Shown piece after piece: positions 1-8,490 of a stretch of DNA of 64,000 nt. The position numbers were made by a program, and so were the translations under genes. The stretch's first letter is position 1. Each line of letters begins with the position of its first letter. This DNA comes from JACKDW01 sp964621785 (GTDB lineage: Bacteria; Myxococcota_A; Polyangia; Nannocystales; Nannocystaceae): assembly GCA_964621785.1 (NCBI GenBank), contig CAZUPD010000034.1, positions 1 through 64,000 of the forward strand, read 5' to 3'. The notes under the pieces were generated by a model. That model did not search any database. It was not told the DNA's origin and saw only the letters and a program-made list of their open reading frames with translations.

Positions 1-1905
1 GCTGGTGAGCAGGTAGTTGCCACCCACCGAAACATCGACCGGACCGGCGAACAGGGTCACGGCCGCGGGATTTTTCAACTCGATATTGCGAAACACATCG
101 GTGCTCTCGCGCGGCACGACCACGTGCTGCAGCCGGGTATCGACCCCTGTTTTGGTCAGGGCGACGCTGTGATACTGACCGTCGCTTTCGATCTCCACAT
201 CGGTATCCGAGCGATACGCGTGGGAAAATCCGTCGCTCTCATCGGGGATACTGTGCCGTGGTGGCAAGCTGACTGAATGGACAGCCTGTGCGTCCCGGGT
301 CGCGCGGTCGATGATGGCGATAAAGTTGAAGCTGATGTCGACCTCGCGCATCACCAGCCATTCGCGGTAGCGTTCGCGGCGTTGCAACAACACCAGGTTT
401 CCGCGGCGAGGTTCTTCGGGCCTTCGCATTCGCAAATCGCCGTAGGCCAACATGTCGTCGCGGATCCCGTGGTCGGGCTCAGGCGCCTGTCCGTGCGGGA
501 CACCGCCGCCGCCCGGTCCCATCGCACCATCCAAAGCCTCGTCCATCGCAACGGCCTGGTTTGCGAGGGCCCCGGCGATCACCTCACTCGCGCCTGCTCG
601 GCGTTGGCGAGATTTTTTTGCCCGCGACGGTGCCTGGGGGGCTCGTGCAGGCATCGCCTGTGCCGGAGGTGGCATTCCAGGGGGCGCTCCGCCAAAGCTG
701 ATCATCCCGGTCTGCGTCATGGAACCTGTTGTGGTCATCGACGACGGAAGTGCATATGAACGGCTTGCCTCCTCCTCGACATCGGGTCGTGGGGCCGAGG
801 GTGGGGGCGGTGCCATAGGTGGGGGTGGTGGACGTCTCGCCGGAGCGGGTCTGGCCGTCGGCTTGGGCTTTGCCTTCGCCGGTTTGGGCAACCCGGCGAC
901 AAAGCGGTCGTATTCGCGGTAGAGCTCATCGGCCCCCTGCGGCGGTGCTCGCCAGCCACGGGTGTGTACCGGAGGTTGGGCACGACCGAGTCGCAAGCTC
1001 TGCATCTCCGGCAACTCCGTCCAGCGGTGGGCATCGGCGGTTGTCAGCGTCAGGGCGACGCCTTTCCAATCCTCGCCCGTGCGTTGAACCACCGCCGCCC
1101 GCATCGAGAGCTCTCCGCGGCGCATATCGGGACTCAAGTTGATTGTATATGCAGGAGCCCAGCGGGCCCCGGGAACCATATACGTAAGCGAGAGCTCGGC
1201 ATCATCGTGTTTGCCGGTATCCAGGGTCACGACCACAGACTTGCGCATCTCGTGTTGTTTGGGTTGCCGGGCCGCCGTCGCCTCGCGGTCGCGGGCCTCC
1301 AACTCGGCAAGTTCCTCGCGCAACGCGACCAGTTCCTTGCGCACCTCGGCGATCGCGTGGTCGAGGGAGTCGAGTTGCTCCGCTTGAAACCCGACCATCG
1401 CCAGCCGGGCCGTCGTCGGGATCGGCGGTGGCGGTTGGCCTTCTTCGCCCTCGGGGCGCGCCCGGACTTCGATTGCGGCGATCAGTTTGCGGCGTGCATT
1501 GAGCTGGCTCAAGCGATCCTCCACAATATGTACTTGCAAGCGTTTGGCCTGTAACGCCTCATTCTCACCCGGTGCCATCCCTTCGTCGGGAACACCGAGC
1601 TCGAGCACGACTCGAACATCGCGGGCGACGGGTAGGCGGCCACTGCCATGAACTTGTACACGCACACTTCGGTCGGACATGCACAATGGAAGGCCGATAA
1701 TTTTGACCGATCTCGGGTCCTCGCTGGGGCCCCCTCCGAGTGCCGCCACACGTTCGACCATGGCCCCACTCCGGTACACGGTGACCGCTTGGATACGCGA
1801 AGATAGGGCCGACGATTGCAGATTTTGTTCAAGCATGGACGCGGTCGGATCATACCCCCGGCCACCTGTCCGGTCGGTGGCAAATGCCTTCAAGCGTTCG
1901 AGCAT
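1..1905 (-). CDS. DUF4139 / mucoidy-inhibitor MuiA-family protein (C-terminus beyond window)
   Basis: About 635 residues are visible, reading off the left edge of the window. The N-terminus (residues about 20-75) matches the DUF4140 pattern: a strand VTVYRSGAMVERV, then KIIGLP, then SVRV. A Glu/Ala/Arg coiled coil follows (about 125-175, including LVALREELAELEARD). Next comes the start of DUF4139, with YMVPGARWAPAY and the block TGEDWKGVALTLTTA, then a long Pro/Ala-rich insert, and then the rest of DUF4139 with PRESTDVFRNIELKNP and LFAGPVDVSVGGNYLL. The family is of unknown biochemical function, and the name comes from mucoidy regulation reports. I start at the ATG at 1905 because it lies just past the terminator of the upstream gene; an ATG at 1836 is a fallback. 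No signal peptide is seen. The Pro-rich insert is the unusual part. Confidence 0.8.
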   Translation of the reverse strand, partial: MLERLKAFATDRTGGRGYDPTASMLEQNLQSSALSSRIQAVTVYRSGAMVERVAALGGGPSEDPRSVKIIGLPLCMSDRSVRVQVHGSGRLPVARDVRVVLELGVPDEGMAPGENEALQAKRLQVHIVEDRLSQLNARRKLIAAIEVRARPEGEEGQPPPPIPTTARLAMVGFQAEQLDSLDHAIAEVRKELVALREELAELEARDREATAARQPKQHEMRKSVVVTLDTGKHDDAELSLTYMVPGARWAPAYTINLSPDMRRGELSMRAAVVQRTGEDWKGVALTLTTADAHRWTELPEMQSLRLGRAQPPVHTRGWRAPPQGADELYREYDRFVAGLPKPAKAKPKPTARPAPARRPPPPPMAPPPPSAPRPDVEEEASRSYALPSSMTTTGSMTQTGMISFGGAPPGMPPPAQAMPARAPQAPSRAKKSRQRRAGASEVIAGALANQAVAMDEALDGAMGPGGGGVPHGQAPEPDHGIRDDMLAYGDLRMRRPEEPRRGNLVLLQRRERYREWLVMREVDISFNFIAIIDRATRDAQAVHSVSLPPRHSIPDESDGFSHAYRSDTDVEIESDGQYHSVALTKTGVDTRLQHVVVPRESTDVFRNIELKNPAAVTLFAGPVDVSVGGNYLLTS

Positions 1906-1921
1906 CCGCGCACGTGCGCAT

Positions 1922-1963
1922 AAAAAACCCGCGAACACTGTCTGGAGCGACAGGGTTCGCGGG
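1922..1963 (-). terminator. Rho-independent terminator of the small heat-shock operon
   Basis: On the minus strand a 15-bp stem with one internal mismatch (1949-1963 pairing with 1928-1942, six-base loop) is followed directly by six T residues (1927-1922). It lies 34 bases past the stop of the upstream Hsp20 gene and just before the start of the next minus-strand gene, so it isolates the heat-shock operon from the MuiA-family gene. Confidence 0.85.
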
Positions 1964-1996
1964 CACGCGACGGACGATGGACTGAAACGGACGGAA

Positions 1997-2371
1997 CTAG
2001 TTGGCGTTGATGGCAATCTTGCGCGGTTGGGCCCGGCGCGACTTCGGAAGGTGTAGGTGCAGCGTTCCCGACTTCAAGGTCGCAGAGATGCTCTCGACAT
2101 CGACGGTATCGGGGATTTTGAACCTGCGTCGGTAGGTGAAACGCTCGTCCTCGGGGACATCTTCGCCGGCGTGGGAGGCTTCGATCTTGAGCGATTCATC
2201 CTCAAACACGATCTCGAGGGCATCTTCGCCGACACCGGGGACATCGGCGATAACCTCAAAGCCGTTGTCGCCCTCGTAGATATCGACAGCTGGAATCAGC
2301 ACCGGATGGGACACCGTGGTCTCCGAGGGGACATCGTGGTTGGACTGGGTTTGCACAGCTTGGTCTGACAT
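1997..2371 (-). CDS. Small heat-shock protein, Hsp20/alpha-crystallin family (second of a pair)
   Basis: This is a 124-residue ATP-independent holdase chaperone that binds unfolding proteins in the cytoplasm. An alpha-crystallin domain spans roughly residues 28-115, with FEVIADVPGV near its start and SGTLHLHLPK near its end. The C-terminal tail carries an I-x-I-type element (KIAIN) used in oligomer assembly. The start at 2371 has a GGAG-type ribosome site eight bases upstream. It lies 28 bases after a second Hsp20 gene on the same strand, so the two are probably one transcript. The two proteins differ a lot, which suggests hetero-oligomers rather than a recent duplication. A copy of the dispersed decamer lies near its 3' end (2052). 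Confidence 0.92.
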   Translation of the reverse strand: MSDQAVQTQSNHDVPSETTVSHPVLIPAVDIYEGDNGFEVIADVPGVGEDALEIVFEDESLKIEASHAGEDVPEDERFTYRRRFKIPDTVDVESISATLKSGTLHLHLPKSRRAQPRKIAINAN

Positions 2372-2399
2372 GATGATTCTCCGTAAATCGTAGGTGTGA

Positions 2400-2864
2400 T
2401 TAGGCGTGGAGGGCCTGGTTGGGCTTGACGGTGATCTTTTTGGGAAGCTCTTCGGCGACCCGTGGGAGCTTGAGTGTAAGTACACCATTATGGAGATCGG
2501 CGGTGACCTTCTCGACATCGACTTTGCCGGGCAGGTCAAACGTGCGGGTGAACCGATAGCCCGTCCGCTCGCGGCGGTGGGTAACCTTGCCCTCGGGCTT
2601 GTCGGCCTTGCGGGCACCGGACACGGTGATGCTCTCACCGGTCGCCGTGATCTCGAGGTCCTCCTCTTGCAAACCGGGCACCAGCGCCCGAATCTCATAG
2701 GTCTCGCCGCGATCGTAGAACTTCAGTTGGGGCCATTGTGCGGGTCGGCGCTGACGAAACAGGTTGTGGTTGCGATCGAAATCGCGGAACGCGTGGTCGA
2801 GTTGCCGACGAACTTCGTCGAGTACACGCAGGGAGTCATTGGCGTTCATCCAGTAGGTAAACAT
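2400..2864 (-). CDS. Small heat-shock protein, Hsp20/alpha-crystallin family (first of a pair)
   Basis: This 154-residue holdase chaperone has an alpha-crystallin domain at about residues 45-140. It holds the family motif pattern YEIRALVPGL...DLEI and NGVLTLKLPR, and a C-terminal IxV-type tail (KKITV). The start MFTYWMNAND is preferred over a longer reading because a strong GAGGAAG ribosome site lies upstream. The N-terminal arm is rich in Arg, Phe and Asn, as is usual for oligomerising sHsps. It is the promoter-proximal gene of a two-gene heat-shock operon. I could not identify a convincing sigma-32 promoter or CIRCE element in the 240 bases upstream. The decamer lies at 2475. Confidence 0.92.
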   Translation of the reverse strand: MFTYWMNANDSLRVLDEVRRQLDHAFRDFDRNHNLFRQRRPAQWPQLKFYDRGETYEIRALVPGLQEEDLEITATGESITVSGARKADKPEGKVTHRRERTGYRFTRTFDLPGKVDVEKVTADLHNGVLTLKLPRVAEELPKKITVKPNQALHA

Positions 2865-3105
2865 GGCTTTCTTCCTCTTTGGACAGGTACGTGGGGACAC
2901 AGTGCCCGTGTGTCTGACTGGCACATCCGCCACAACACACCGGGCAAAACCGGTACATTCTCGAGGTGGCTCGCTCGCCTGTTTGGCGGTTGCCCCCTTC
3001 GACGCCGGCAGTCTGTGCCCGTCGAGGCATGCGTCAACCCTTTTTTTTTGCGATCAAACCCGTGAGCCGCGGCACGGAAATTCTCCGCAGCCCGTTGTCA
3101 GACCG

Positions 3106-5838
3106 TTACCACGCGATCCGCATCCCGAGCGAGGGAATGATCGGTAACCCTGCCGTGCCCGTCCGCTGCTGGAAGTTGTACGAATAGTTCCAGGCCTCGA
3201 TGTTCTGGCGGTTATAGATGTTTTGGATATCGAGATAGAGGGTGATGATCGCCCGCCGCAACACCCAGCGCTTGTCGACGCGGAGGTCGAGCTGGTGAAA
3301 CGCCGGCAGGCGTTCACTGTTTTTCTCGCCATCGAGTGGCAAGTAGTCGCCACCCTCGGCATCAAACACCCCGTCGGTCCGCGGTGTGTTCGGATTGCCG
3401 CTGACGAGGCGAAACCGTCCGCCGATCTGCCAGTTGCGCGGGAGCTTGTAGACCGCCAACAGGGTGAGAATATGGGGTTGATCAAAGTCGAACGGCGCCA
3501 GCGAAAACCCCGGCTGCTCCCGTACCAAACTGCGAATAAACGTGTAGCTCACCCAACCGAACAACTTGCGTGTGAGCGCCTTTCGGACCAGCAGCTCGGC
3601 CCCATAAATGTGTCCAATCCCTTGGTTGGCAAAGTTCTCGCTCCACAGCCGATCGTCGCGAAACACCAGGTTGGTCGACTGCGTCACGCGGTCCCACACG
3701 TGTTTGTAAAACCCTGTCACCTCGATATCGACATCGGCCGGAAGCTCCTGGGCCACGCCCAAACTGGTGTGCAGCGAGCGTTCGATCCCGAGGTTGGGAT
3801 TGCCCCACACCTCATTTAACTGGGGGATTTCGGGTGTCTGCGAAAACTGCCCAACCCCGCCTTTGATCTTGGTGCGGTCGGCGACCTGCCATACAAATCG
3901 CAACCGCGGATCAAAGGCCGAACGATCAATCGCAATCCCGTTGTATTGCAGGCGGGCCCCGGGATAGAGGACAAAGCGGTCACCGATCCCGATCGTCGCT
4001 GTCATGTACAGTGCCGGGTTCGCATACGGGATCTGGATGTTGCCTACATTTTCGATACCGGTCGAGCCGAGCCCCGAGCCCGCGGGAAAACTCGGTGCGC
4101 GCGCTTCAATGATTGATGTACCTGCATTGACTTCGGTACCCACCCGGATCGAAGATCGCCGCGACATCCGATAGGAAATCTCCGCGCGGCCGGAAAACTC
4201 GTGTTGGACCAGCGAGAATTCAAAGATTCCAAATCCTCCGCCACCGAACTCCTGATAGCGATAGGACGGGGTGATCAAAAAATTCCAGGGCCCTTCCTGA
4301 CGGCGATAAACAATATCTGCGCGGTGAAACAGGATGCTCGTGCCGAACCCGTCACGCTCGTCGGTCTCGGTGTCGTTGGCATCTTCGGTGATCAGGCTGA
4401 CGCGGTCATCGGAGCCAAACACCCGCAGGCTGAGCTCACCGCCGCCGACGGGATAGTCAAACAGTCCCTGGTAGTCCCAGTAGCGCGGCGCCTGGGCAAA
4501 TCCGAGTCCGATATCTTCGGGCAGAACAGCCCCCAAAATCGCATCGATATAACTCCGCCTGGCACTGAGGGCATATGAACCCTTGCCGACCGGGCCCTCG
4601 ACCATGGCCCCGATGTCGAACACATCGGCATCGATGTAGCCGTGAAATCCGTCGCGCCGACCCTTGCGGGGAACGACATTGACGATGCCACCGATCGAGT
4701 CGCCAAACCGGCTGTCGAAATTTCCCGGGATGTAGTCGATCTGCGCCAGCATGTCGGCGTTGAACACACTCGACAGGGCGCCGAAGTGAAACAGCTGCGG
4801 AATCTTGTGGCCACCGAGGTAGGTGTTGGAGTCGCTCGGCGCCGACCCGCGAATCACCAACAATCCGATCCCCAAGGGTGCACGGGCGACGCCAGGGAAG
4901 TTTTGGATCGACTTGAGCGCGTCGCCTTGGGTGCCCGGTAAGCTGTTGATCTCCGCCACCGAAATCGTCCGCCGCGTCACTTCTTCGGGCTCCTCGCGGT
5001 TGGACGACACAACCGTGCGATAGGGATTGGTGACCAGTCTGGTTTGGAAATAGGTCACTTCGACCCGCTCACCTGCAGAGACCTGCTCGACATAGTCGAG
5101 ACGCTCAAAACCCTGGGTCAGGATCACCAATCTGACTTTTCCATCAGGTATCCCGCGCAGTTCAAATGCACCATCCTCGCCGGTCACCGCTCGCACGCTC
5201 CAAGCCGGCTCCGCCTCTTCGTCCTCGCCATAGCGTTTTTTTCGCACGCGGCCGACCGGGAGCTCCGCCGGGGCCGGCACCGCCAAAATCACTGCACCTA
5301 CAACGGGTGTGCGGCGACCTGCTTCTTTGATCGCCCCCGAAAGTCGGACGGGCCCGGCATCTTCGGGCCGATCGTCGGCGCCTTCGTCCCCCTGCCCTTC
5401 CTCCGTTTCAGGCTCAGGCTCAGGCTCAGGTTCAGGCTCAGGGGCATCGATCTCGATCCCGATTGAAAGCACGACTTCGACCGCTTGGCCGCGGTAGGTC
5501 GCCGGCTGGTAGCGAAGCTCAGCGACCGCCCGCATCGCCACCTGGTCGAGGACCGGATGCACGGGCTGGATCACTTCGAGTTCCTTGGGCACGCCGTCGA
5601 CCCCGACCACGTACTTGACCACAACCTGTCCTTCAGGCCTGGGATCGAGTTCGAGTAATTCCGCGGGATAGGTCAGGGAAACTCGGTTTTGCAGCACCGG
5701 GCTTTGGAGCTCATCCGCGGCCGCCGGCTCGGCGTGCACGGTTTTTCCGACCGCGGCACCGGTGCACAAACTGGCCGCCAAGATCCATCGCCACAGCCGG
5801 ATAGACGTGCCCCGCACAGTACTCGGAGCATCCCCCAT
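3106..5838 (-). CDS. TonB-dependent outer-membrane receptor with an N-terminal TonB C-terminal-type domain
   Basis: The protein has 910 residues, with a signal peptide at about 1-37. Residues about 45-130 match a TonB/energy-transducer C-terminal domain (VVVKYVVGVDGVPKELEV, then AVAELRYQPATYRGQAVEV). A Glu-Pro repeat linker follows (about 133-145), then a carboxypeptidase-regulatory-like beta domain (about 165-265), the receptor plug (about 290-400, with LPGTQGDALKSIQNFPGV and VIRGSAPSDS) and a beta-barrel ending in an aromatic residue (MRIAW). It should import a large ligand across the outer membrane using TonB energy; the substrate cannot be told. The stand-alone TonB domain on the periplasmic side of a receptor is unusual outside delta-proteobacterial lineages and may act as a decoy or plug-control domain. 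It is transcribed divergently from the ATPase unit at 6280. Confidence 0.9.
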   Translation of the reverse strand: MGDAPSTVRGTSIRLWRWILAASLCTGAAVGKTVHAEPAAADELQSPVLQNRVSLTYPAELLELDPRPEGQVVVKYVVGVDGVPKELEVIQPVHPVLDQVAMRAVAELRYQPATYRGQAVEVVLSIGIEIDAPEPEPEPEPEPETEEGQGDEGADDRPEDAGPVRLSGAIKEAGRRTPVVGAVILAVPAPAELPVGRVRKKRYGEDEEAEPAWSVRAVTGEDGAFELRGIPDGKVRLVILTQGFERLDYVEQVSAGERVEVTYFQTRLVTNPYRTVVSSNREEPEEVTRRTISVAEINSLPGTQGDALKSIQNFPGVARAPLGIGLLVIRGSAPSDSNTYLGGHKIPQLFHFGALSSVFNADMLAQIDYIPGNFDSRFGDSIGGIVNVVPRKGRRDGFHGYIDADVFDIGAMVEGPVGKGSYALSARRSYIDAILGAVLPEDIGLGFAQAPRYWDYQGLFDYPVGGGELSLRVFGSDDRVSLITEDANDTETDERDGFGTSILFHRADIVYRRQEGPWNFLITPSYRYQEFGGGGFGIFEFSLVQHEFSGRAEISYRMSRRSSIRVGTEVNAGTSIIEARAPSFPAGSGLGSTGIENVGNIQIPYANPALYMTATIGIGDRFVLYPGARLQYNGIAIDRSAFDPRLRFVWQVADRTKIKGGVGQFSQTPEIPQLNEVWGNPNLGIERSLHTSLGVAQELPADVDIEVTGFYKHVWDRVTQSTNLVFRDDRLWSENFANQGIGHIYGAELLVRKALTRKLFGWVSYTFIRSLVREQPGFSLAPFDFDQPHILTLLAVYKLPRNWQIGGRFRLVSGNPNTPRTDGVFDAEGGDYLPLDGEKNSERLPAFHQLDLRVDKRWVLRRAIITLYLDIQNIYNRQNIEAWNYSYNFQQRTGTAGLPIIPSLGMRIAW

Positions 5839-6279
5839 CCCACCCGCTTGCGGCTACCCCACAGTTGGAACCGGGGCGAGAAATCCAAGCGCCGAACCTC
5901 ATCGATGCACGCGATCGCGTTCGGATCTCCATCATCGATCAACCGCACGCGCGGAGGTGCTCCAACCCGATTGTCGCAGCTACATCTTCTCCGGCCACGC
6001 GAGTGGCGCGCAACGTGTGTTGCAGTCGCATCCGCAGCATTTTTGTGAAATCTCTATCCCCACCTGTGCGTTGAAAATGTCGATGGGACGTATCACGCGA
6101 GCGGCCCGCGGTAAGGTCCCCACAACTTTCGGACAATGGAGCGTTTCGATGCGCCGATGTGAGCAGGTGTGTCGCGGCCGTTTTGGCCGTCTGAAAGCGG
6201 TCTCCCCGGTGTTACACTGCCGACTTTAGGGGGATGTGGCAGCGCTTTGGCAGCCACAGCCAGAAACTCACGGTTTTCG
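5839..6279. promoter_or_regulatory. Divergent intergenic region, 441 bp
   Basis: This non-coding gap must hold the promoters of both the TonB receptor (leftward) and the phosphoesterase-ATPase unit (rightward). The forward reading that extends the phosphoesterase upstream to 6169 has no family resemblance, and I treat it as untranslated. I see no strong hairpin or operator. Two one-mismatch relatives of the dispersed decamer lie in it, near 5975 and 6024. Confidence 0.5.
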
Positions 6280-8490
6280 ATGCGTACAATTCGCTGGCTT
6301 CACTTTACGGACTTCCATCAGGGGATGCAGGCACAATCGCGGCTGTGGCCGGGTGTGCGCGATATCCTGTTCGAAGACATCAAGCGCCTGCACGACCGCT
6401 GCGGGCCCTGGGACCTGGTCCTGTTTACCGGCGACCTCACCCAACGCGGAAGTGCCGATGAGTTTGCCCGTTTCAACGACACGCTGGCCCCGCTGTGGCA
6501 CCTATTCGAGAGCCTCGGCTCCTCGCCGGTGCTGCTCGCAGTGCCCGGCAACCACGACTTGACGCGCCCGGAGACAAGTCTCCCCGAAACCCTGTTGCTC
6601 AACCAGTGGGATGCGTTCGAACAGGTCCGCAAGGACTTTTGGAGCTCGCCGGCGAGCCGCTACCGCAAACTTATTGTAGATGCATTCAAAAACTACACCC
6701 AGTGGTGGGACGAACATCCGTTCCCGCGGCTGCCCCAATTCCACGCCGGGATCCTGCCCGGCGACTTTGCAGCCACGCTGGTCAAGGACGAGTTCTACCT
6801 CGGGATCGTCGGCCTCAACTCGACGTTTTTGCAGCTCAGCGCCGGCGACTACGAGGGCAAGCTGGCGATGGATGTGCGCCAGTTCCACGGAGCATGCCAG
6901 GGCGACGGCCCCGCGTGGATGCGTCGCCACGAGTGCGGATTGTTGATGACACACCATCCTCCGTCGTGGCTGTCGGCGCAAAACCGCGACCACATCCACG
7001 CCGAGATCCACACGCCCGGCCGGTTTGCCGCGCACATGTTTGGACATATGCATGATCATGCATTGACCACCATGGCGATGGGTGGCGCCGAAGCCAGACG
7101 TTCGATCCAGGGGACATCGCTGTTCGGGCTCGAGGCCTGGGGCGAGCACAATCATGTCGAGCGGCGCCACGGGTACGCCGCGGGTGCGATCGAACTGACC
7201 GACGACGGGCGGGCATTTCTCCGGATCTGGCCGCGGGTGGCCCGGCGTCACGTTGCCGGTCACTGGCGGATCATCCAGGACCTCGAAGCCTACGAGTTAG
7301 AAGATGACCAGGCGACGCCGCCCGAGTCCGTCGCGTTGTTGCGAGTCCCACAGCCGCGCCCGCGTCCGGCCACGCCGGACACCGCCGCCGATACGCACCA
7401 CGGTTCGCCGCGCTTGAGCCACAAACAGATCACCGACAACAGCGGGATGTTCTTTGTCGGTCCGACCGACGAAAGCGATGACAGCCCCTCCAACGAGTCG
7501 CGGGCCCAGCCGCCAGGAGCCGGGTTTGACCCCAAGTGGCACATCCACCGCAACGACGAGGAGCAGACCGCGATCAACTACCTCACCAACCCGACCGCAC
7601 CGGTCGTGTTGTGGGGCCCGGAAAAGTTCGGGAAGACGTGGACCCTCAACTACCTCCTCAACTGTGTGCATCAGCAAGATGGTGGTGCCGAAACCATCGT
7701 GTCGATCAACTTCGACGCCTTCACCACGGATGTGCTCAACGACTACAACCTGTTTGTCGAGGAGCTCGCCTACCTCATCGTCGAAGCAGCCCGGTGTCCT
7801 GAGGAGGTCGTGCAAAAACTGTGGAAGGGCCGCGGCAGTCCCAACCACAAGATCACGCGATTGTTGCGTGAGCATGTACTTCCCGCGGTCGACACACGCC
7901 TGCTGCTGGCGTTTGACCGGGTCGACACGATCTGGGGCTCGCCGTTTAAAGACGACTGTTTCGGCATGTTGCGGGCCTGGGCGCAAAACCCCAGTTTTAG
8001 CAAACTACGCCTGGTTCTGTCGATTTCGACCACCCCGAGTCGGTTGATCGATCGTCCCAACACCTCACCGTTTAACCTGACGCCACCGATCGTGCTGGGC
8101 GACTTTACGCTCGAACAGGTCCGCGAGTTGGCCACCCGCTACGGCGTCCTATGGAGCGACGCAGACTTTGCCCAGGTCATGGAATTGATCGGTGGGCACC
8201 CCTACCTCGTGCGCCACGTGATGCACCGATCGATCATTACCGGCGGCACACCGGCTGCCGAACTCATCGGTGAAAGTACAAGTTTGTTCGACGATTTCTT
8301 GGCCCGATACTCCCGCAGGTTGCAAAACAATCCGCAATTACTCGACGGGATCCGCAACCTTCGCAGCGAGTCCCTCGCCGAGCTCACCCCGGATGTCTCG
8401 CACCAGTTGGAGAGCGCAGGGTTGGCAATTGAGGAACAGACGGGCTTCTTCCGCCTGCGGTATCGTCTCTACGAACGCCTGCGCCTATGA
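6280..8490 (+). CDS. Calcineurin-like metallophosphoesterase fused to an AAA-like NTPase
   Basis: The protein has 736 residues from the ATG at 6280, which immediately precedes the first beta-strand of the phosphoesterase. Residues 1-290 carry all the metal-binding blocks of the calcineurin superfamily: FTDFH near 8-12, GD at 51-52, GNHD at 90-93, H225-H226 and GHMHDH at 255-260. After an acidic and Pro-rich linker (about 370-430) comes a P-loop ATPase with WGPEKFGKTWT at 445-455 (an atypical Walker A) and a Walker B-like LLLAFDRVD at 541-549. A C-terminal winged-helix-like segment follows (about 650-736). No membrane segment is seen. Its stop overlaps the next start by four bases (ATGA), so the two proteins are translationally coupled. 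By analogy with STAND-type systems the phosphoesterase could be the output domain, possibly a nuclease or a cyclic-nucleotide phosphodiesterase; that is inference. The decamer lies at 6675. Confidence 0.85.
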   Translation: MRTIRWLHFTDFHQGMQAQSRLWPGVRDILFEDIKRLHDRCGPWDLVLFTGDLTQRGSADEFARFNDTLAPLWHLFESLGSSPVLLAVPGNHDLTRPETSLPETLLLNQWDAFEQVRKDFWSSPASRYRKLIVDAFKNYTQWWDEHPFPRLPQFHAGILPGDFAATLVKDEFYLGIVGLNSTFLQLSAGDYEGKLAMDVRQFHGACQGDGPAWMRRHECGLLMTHHPPSWLSAQNRDHIHAEIHTPGRFAAHMFGHMHDHALTTMAMGGAEARRSIQGTSLFGLEAWGEHNHVERRHGYAAGAIELTDDGRAFLRIWPRVARRHVAGHWRIIQDLEAYELEDDQATPPESVALLRVPQPRPRPATPDTAADTHHGSPRLSHKQITDNSGMFFVGPTDESDDSPSNESRAQPPGAGFDPKWHIHRNDEEQTAINYLTNPTAPVVLWGPEKFGKTWTLNYLLNCVHQQDGGAETIVSINFDAFTTDVLNDYNLFVEELAYLIVEAARCPEEVVQKLWKGRGSPNHKITRLLREHVLPAVDTRLLLAFDRVDTIWGSPFKDDCFGMLRAWAQNPSFSKLRLVLSISTTPSRLIDRPNTSPFNLTPPIVLGDFTLEQVRELATRYGVLWSDADFAQVMELIGGHPYLVRHVMHRSIITGGTPAAELIGESTSLFDDFLARYSRRLQNNPQLLDGIRNLRSESLAELTPDVSHQLESAGLAIEEQTGFFRLRYRLYERLRL

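Noticed and set aside
3041..3049. T-run as a terminator
   Set aside because: No preceding stem on the plus strand, and on the minus strand it reads as A-run.
7048..7063. Perfect 16-bp palindrome with TGCA at both ends
   Set aside because: It encodes the metal-binding GHMHDH motif of the phosphoesterase, so protein constraint plus chance is enough; spacing differs from the decamer.
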